NCBI GenBank assembly: GCA_030146445.1
Contig: JASLBT010000027.1
Span: 1 to 7,935 of the forward strand
Reading direction: 5' to 3'
DNA from: Segetibacter sp.
Lineage (GTDB): Bacteria; Bacteroidota; Bacteroidia; Chitinophagales; Chitinophagaceae
DNA length: 7,935 nt
Below, one piece after another: positions 5,353 through 7,935 of this stretch (positions are counted from its first letter, which is position 1; every line of letters starts with the position of its first letter). A model generated the notes under the pieces. It worked only from the letters and a program-made list of their open reading frames with translations. It did not search any database and was not told where the DNA came from. A program made the translations under genes and the position numbers.

Positions 5353-7935
5353 ATGCAGAACTTTTACAAATCCTTCTTGTTCGCAATTGCGGCATGTTGG
5401 TTATTTCATTCATCCGCAGGTGCACAAGTTACTGCAAGCACTACCGACACTACGCAGCCAACGTCAGTTGATGTAAACCTGGAAAATCTTTTTACGCAGA
5501 AAGTTCCCCGGAAATACAAGATCGCATCAGTTTCAATTACGGGAAACAAATTTTTTGATCCTGCCCTGCTTACTTCAGTGGCGAATATTAATGTTGGCGA
5601 TGAAGTGACCATTCCCGGTGGTGATCAATTTTCGAGAGCAATCAATAACCTTTGGAAGCAAAATTATTTTAGCAATGTAGATGTTTATGTTACCTCGCTG
5701 AAAGGGCGCGACATTAGCATCGAAATCGCTGTTACGGAAAGGCCGCGACTGGCCAATTTCTATTTCAAAGGGATAAAGAAAACAGAGCAGGAAGATCTTA
5801 CACCTAAAGTCGGGCTGGTTAAAGGAAGGATCATTACAGAGAACATGCGGAGGTCGGCGGTTGAAGCAGTGCAAAAGTATTATGCCGATAAAGGATATAG
5901 AGGAGTGACAGCCCGGATTGAGGAGTCGAACGAAACAACCGCAGAAAACACGCATAATATTACATTGGTCATTGAGAAAGGTGCCAAGGTTAAAATAAGC
6001 GATATCAATTTCGCGGGAAATACTGTTCCGGATTCAAAGCTGAAAAAGCAGATGAAAGGAACAAAAGAAATGACCAGGATTACGCTGCGCCCACCTTCTG
6101 CAGCCGCCGGTAATCCGGAGCCGAAAACCACCACTTTTTCTGAATACCTGCAGGAGCACGGATACCTTTCATTTACAAAAACAAAAGAATTTCTGGACCC
6201 GTATGTCCGAATAAAATTGTCTTCCGCCAAGTTCAACGAGACGAAGTACGAGGAAGACAAAGAGAAAATAATCGAATATTATAACTCCCTGGGTTACCGC
6301 GACGCCACCATCCAATCGGATAGTATAACTTATAACTCAGCAGGCAACCTTAATGTCAACTTGGGGGTAAATGAGGGACATCGTTATTATTTCGGCAACA
6401 TCACGTGGCGTGGTAACACCAAATACTCAGATAGTGTGTTAACTGCAATACTGGGTATTCAGAAAGGAGATGTTTACAACCTCGCAACCCTGAACAATAA
6501 ACTGGGCAAGCAGCTTACTCCCGAAGGAGGCGACATCAGCGGCTTGTATATGGATGATGGATACCTGTTTTTTAGAACAGAGCCCGTAGAAACTGCGGTT
6601 TATAATGACACCATCGATCACGAGATACGCGTTATTGAAGGACCACAGGCAACGATCAAAAACGTCCGGATTGCAGGCAATGAAAAAACGAAGGAATACG
6701 TGATCCGCCGCGAGCTTCGTACCATTCCCGGCGAAAAGTTCAGTCGCGCTGACCTTATCCGCTCGAATCGAGAAATTGCCAATCTTGGTTATTTCAACCA
6801 GGAAAAGATAGGTATCAACCCTATTCCTAACCCTGATGACGGAACGGTGGACATCAATTATTCTGTGGAGGAAAAATCAAGCGACCAGCTGGAGCTGAGT
6901 GCTGGCTTTGGCGGAGGAATTGGCCTTACTGGTACACTTGGGGTTTCGTTCAATAACTTTTCCATTAAAAATATCTGGAAGAGTTCTGCATGGGATCCGT
7001 TACCAACAGGCGACGGCCAAAAGCTTAGCTTACGTGTGCAGAGTAATGGTAAGGCCTTCCGATCATATAACTTCTCTTTTACCGAACCGTGGCTTGGCGG
7101 AAAGAAGCGCAACTCTTTTACCGTGAGCTTATACGATACCAAGTTCAGAAATGGCCTATACGATTATACCACTGGCAGATATAGCTATTCAGCCGGTGAT
7201 TCTTATATACAGACTACAGGTGTAGGTGTGAGTCTTGGTAAACAACTGAAGTGGCCTGACGACTTTTTTAGTTTCGTAACCTCTTTGAACTATACGCGTT
7301 ATCGTTTGAAGGACTACCAGATATTCGAAGGGTTTAGCAATGGTTTTTCCAACAACTTCAACCTGAAGCTTGCTTTGCAAAGGTCTTCAGTAGACCAGCC
7401 AATCTTTCCAAGAAGCGGTTCTACATTCCTGATGAGTGCACAGCTTACACCTCCGTATTCACTTATTGACCCGGAGAGAATAAAAGGAAAAAACCCCTAT
7501 GAACTGGTAGAATACCATAAATGGAGGTTTAATGGGGAATGGTATGTACCAATAGGTAAGCCGCACGGAGGAGAAAGTAATAAGCAGTTTGTATTAAAGA
7601 CCTCTGTAAAACTGGGCTATATCGGCCGATATAACAAAGACCTCCAGGTGTCGCCCTTCGAGCGGTTCCAGGTGGGTGACGCGGGCTTGAGCAATAACTT
7701 TGCCCTACTGGGTTACGACATCATCTCTCACCGTGGATACCCGGTTTACGACAACAGTAATCCCCGCATCAACCCCGATCAACAGAGCACACAAAGATTT
7801 TTTACTATTTTCAACAAGTACACCGTCGAGATGAGGTACCCACTGAGTCTCAACCCAAGTAGTACCATTTTCGCGCTGGGCTTCTTTGAGGCTGCCAATG
7901 GATGGTATAGCACCAAGGAGTATAATCCTTTCAGG
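5353..7935 (+). CDS. bamA: Outer-membrane assembly factor BamA, C-terminus outside window
   Basis: The frame is open from the ATG at 5353 to the window edge (861 residues). An in-frame TAG at 5344 bounds the start. Residues 1-25 form a signal peptide ending SSAGAQ. Five POTRA domains can be outlined at about 56-129, 132-208, 212-341, 344-429 and 433-507; the last has the familiar VRIAGNEKTKEYVIRREL and LGYFNQEKI. The barrel begins near 512 (LELSAGFGGGIGLTGTLGVSFNNFSIKN). It contains the TEPWLGGKKRNSF strand (577-589) and an L6 motif of HRGY form (793-796, in YDIISHRGYPVYD). BamA is the core of the complex that folds and inserts outer-membrane proteins. POTRA 3 carries an extra stretch of about 50 residues (241-290). 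Perhaps 30-60 residues, including the C-terminal beta-signal, are missing beyond the edge. uppS upstream fits the conserved order; ompH/skp genes are expected downstream. Confidence 0.96.
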   Translation, partial: MQNFYKSFLFAIAACWLFHSSAGAQVTASTTDTTQPTSVDVNLENLFTQKVPRKYKIASVSITGNKFFDPALLTSVANINVGDEVTIPGGDQFSRAINNLWKQNYFSNVDVYVTSLKGRDISIEIAVTERPRLANFYFKGIKKTEQEDLTPKVGLVKGRIITENMRRSAVEAVQKYYADKGYRGVTARIEESNETTAENTHNITLVIEKGAKVKISDINFAGNTVPDSKLKKQMKGTKEMTRITLRPPSAAAGNPEPKTTTFSEYLQEHGYLSFTKTKEFLDPYVRIKLSSAKFNETKYEEDKEKIIEYYNSLGYRDATIQSDSITYNSAGNLNVNLGVNEGHRYYFGNITWRGNTKYSDSVLTAILGIQKGDVYNLATLNNKLGKQLTPEGGDISGLYMDDGYLFFRTEPVETAVYNDTIDHEIRVIEGPQATIKNVRIAGNEKTKEYVIRRELRTIPGEKFSRADLIRSNREIANLGYFNQEKIGINPIPNPDDGTVDINYSVEEKSSDQLELSAGFGGGIGLTGTLGVSFNNFSIKNIWKSSAWDPLPTGDGQKLSLRVQSNGKAFRSYNFSFTEPWLGGKKRNSFTVSLYDTKFRNGLYDYTTGRYSYSAGDSYIQTTGVGVSLGKQLKWPDDFFSFVTSLNYTRYRLKDYQIFEGFSNGFSNNFNLKLALQRSSVDQPIFPRSGSTFLMSAQLTPPYSLIDPERIKGKNPYELVEYHKWRFNGEWYVPIGKPHGGESNKQFVLKTSVKLGYIGRYNKDLQVSPFERFQVGDAGLSNNFALLGYDIISHRGYPVYDNSNPRINPDQQSTQRFFTIFNKYTVEMRYPLSLNPSSTIFALGFFEAANGWYSTKEYNPFR

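Noticed and set aside
5575..6260. Two overlapping minus-strand open frames of 126 codons each
   Set aside because: Antisense shadows of the bamA POTRA region; the plus-strand frame is continuous and matches BamA throughout.

Overview
The window looks like chromosomal DNA from a Bacteroidota bacterium, probably a member of Chitinophagales or Sphingobacteriales. Four things point there. The gene order (CBS protein, nadK, DUF6089 protein, uppS, bamA) is a conserved envelope and cofactor cluster of that phylum. Most starts are AT-rich with no clear Shine-Dalgarno sequence. A perfect TAnnTTTG -7 box of the Bacteroidota housekeeping sigma factor lies before uppS. BamA carries a long insertion in POTRA 3 of a kind I associate from memory with these orders. 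The finer taxonomic placement is inference.

Layout, all on the + strand. 1-580: the 3' part of a CBS-pair protein. 581-716: a spacer with a possible promoter. 717-2150: an Omp85-family outer-membrane protein with one N-terminal POTRA and a beta-barrel. 2151-2439: a 289-bp spacer with a GC-rich half, which may be a dispersed repeat or structured RNA, and an AT-rich half holding a 14-bp direct repeat at 21-bp spacing. 2440-3318: NAD kinase. 3378-4226: a DUF6089 outer-membrane protein, followed by a strong intrinsic terminator at 4247-4270. 4271-4442: a regulatory spacer with a 16-bp perfect palindrome, a promoter, and a 14-bp palindrome at the predicted transcription start. 4452-5159: undecaprenyl diphosphate synthase. 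5160-5352: a spacer. 5353 to the end: bamA, 861 codons, cut by the window edge inside the barrel.

Function. UppS makes the C55 lipid carrier for peptidoglycan and surface glycans. BamA inserts outer-membrane beta-barrels. The first Omp85 protein and the DUF6089 protein are themselves predicted to be outer-membrane barrels and so are probable BamA clients. NadK supplies NADP. The terminator separates the upstream genes from a uppS-bamA unit with its own promoter.

No defence system, mobile element with a transposase, CRISPR array, tRNA or rRNA was seen. This is mostly ordinary core-genome sequence. The least explained parts are the 2134-2400 spacer, the extra Omp85 paralogue beside nadK, and the palindromes upstream of uppS.
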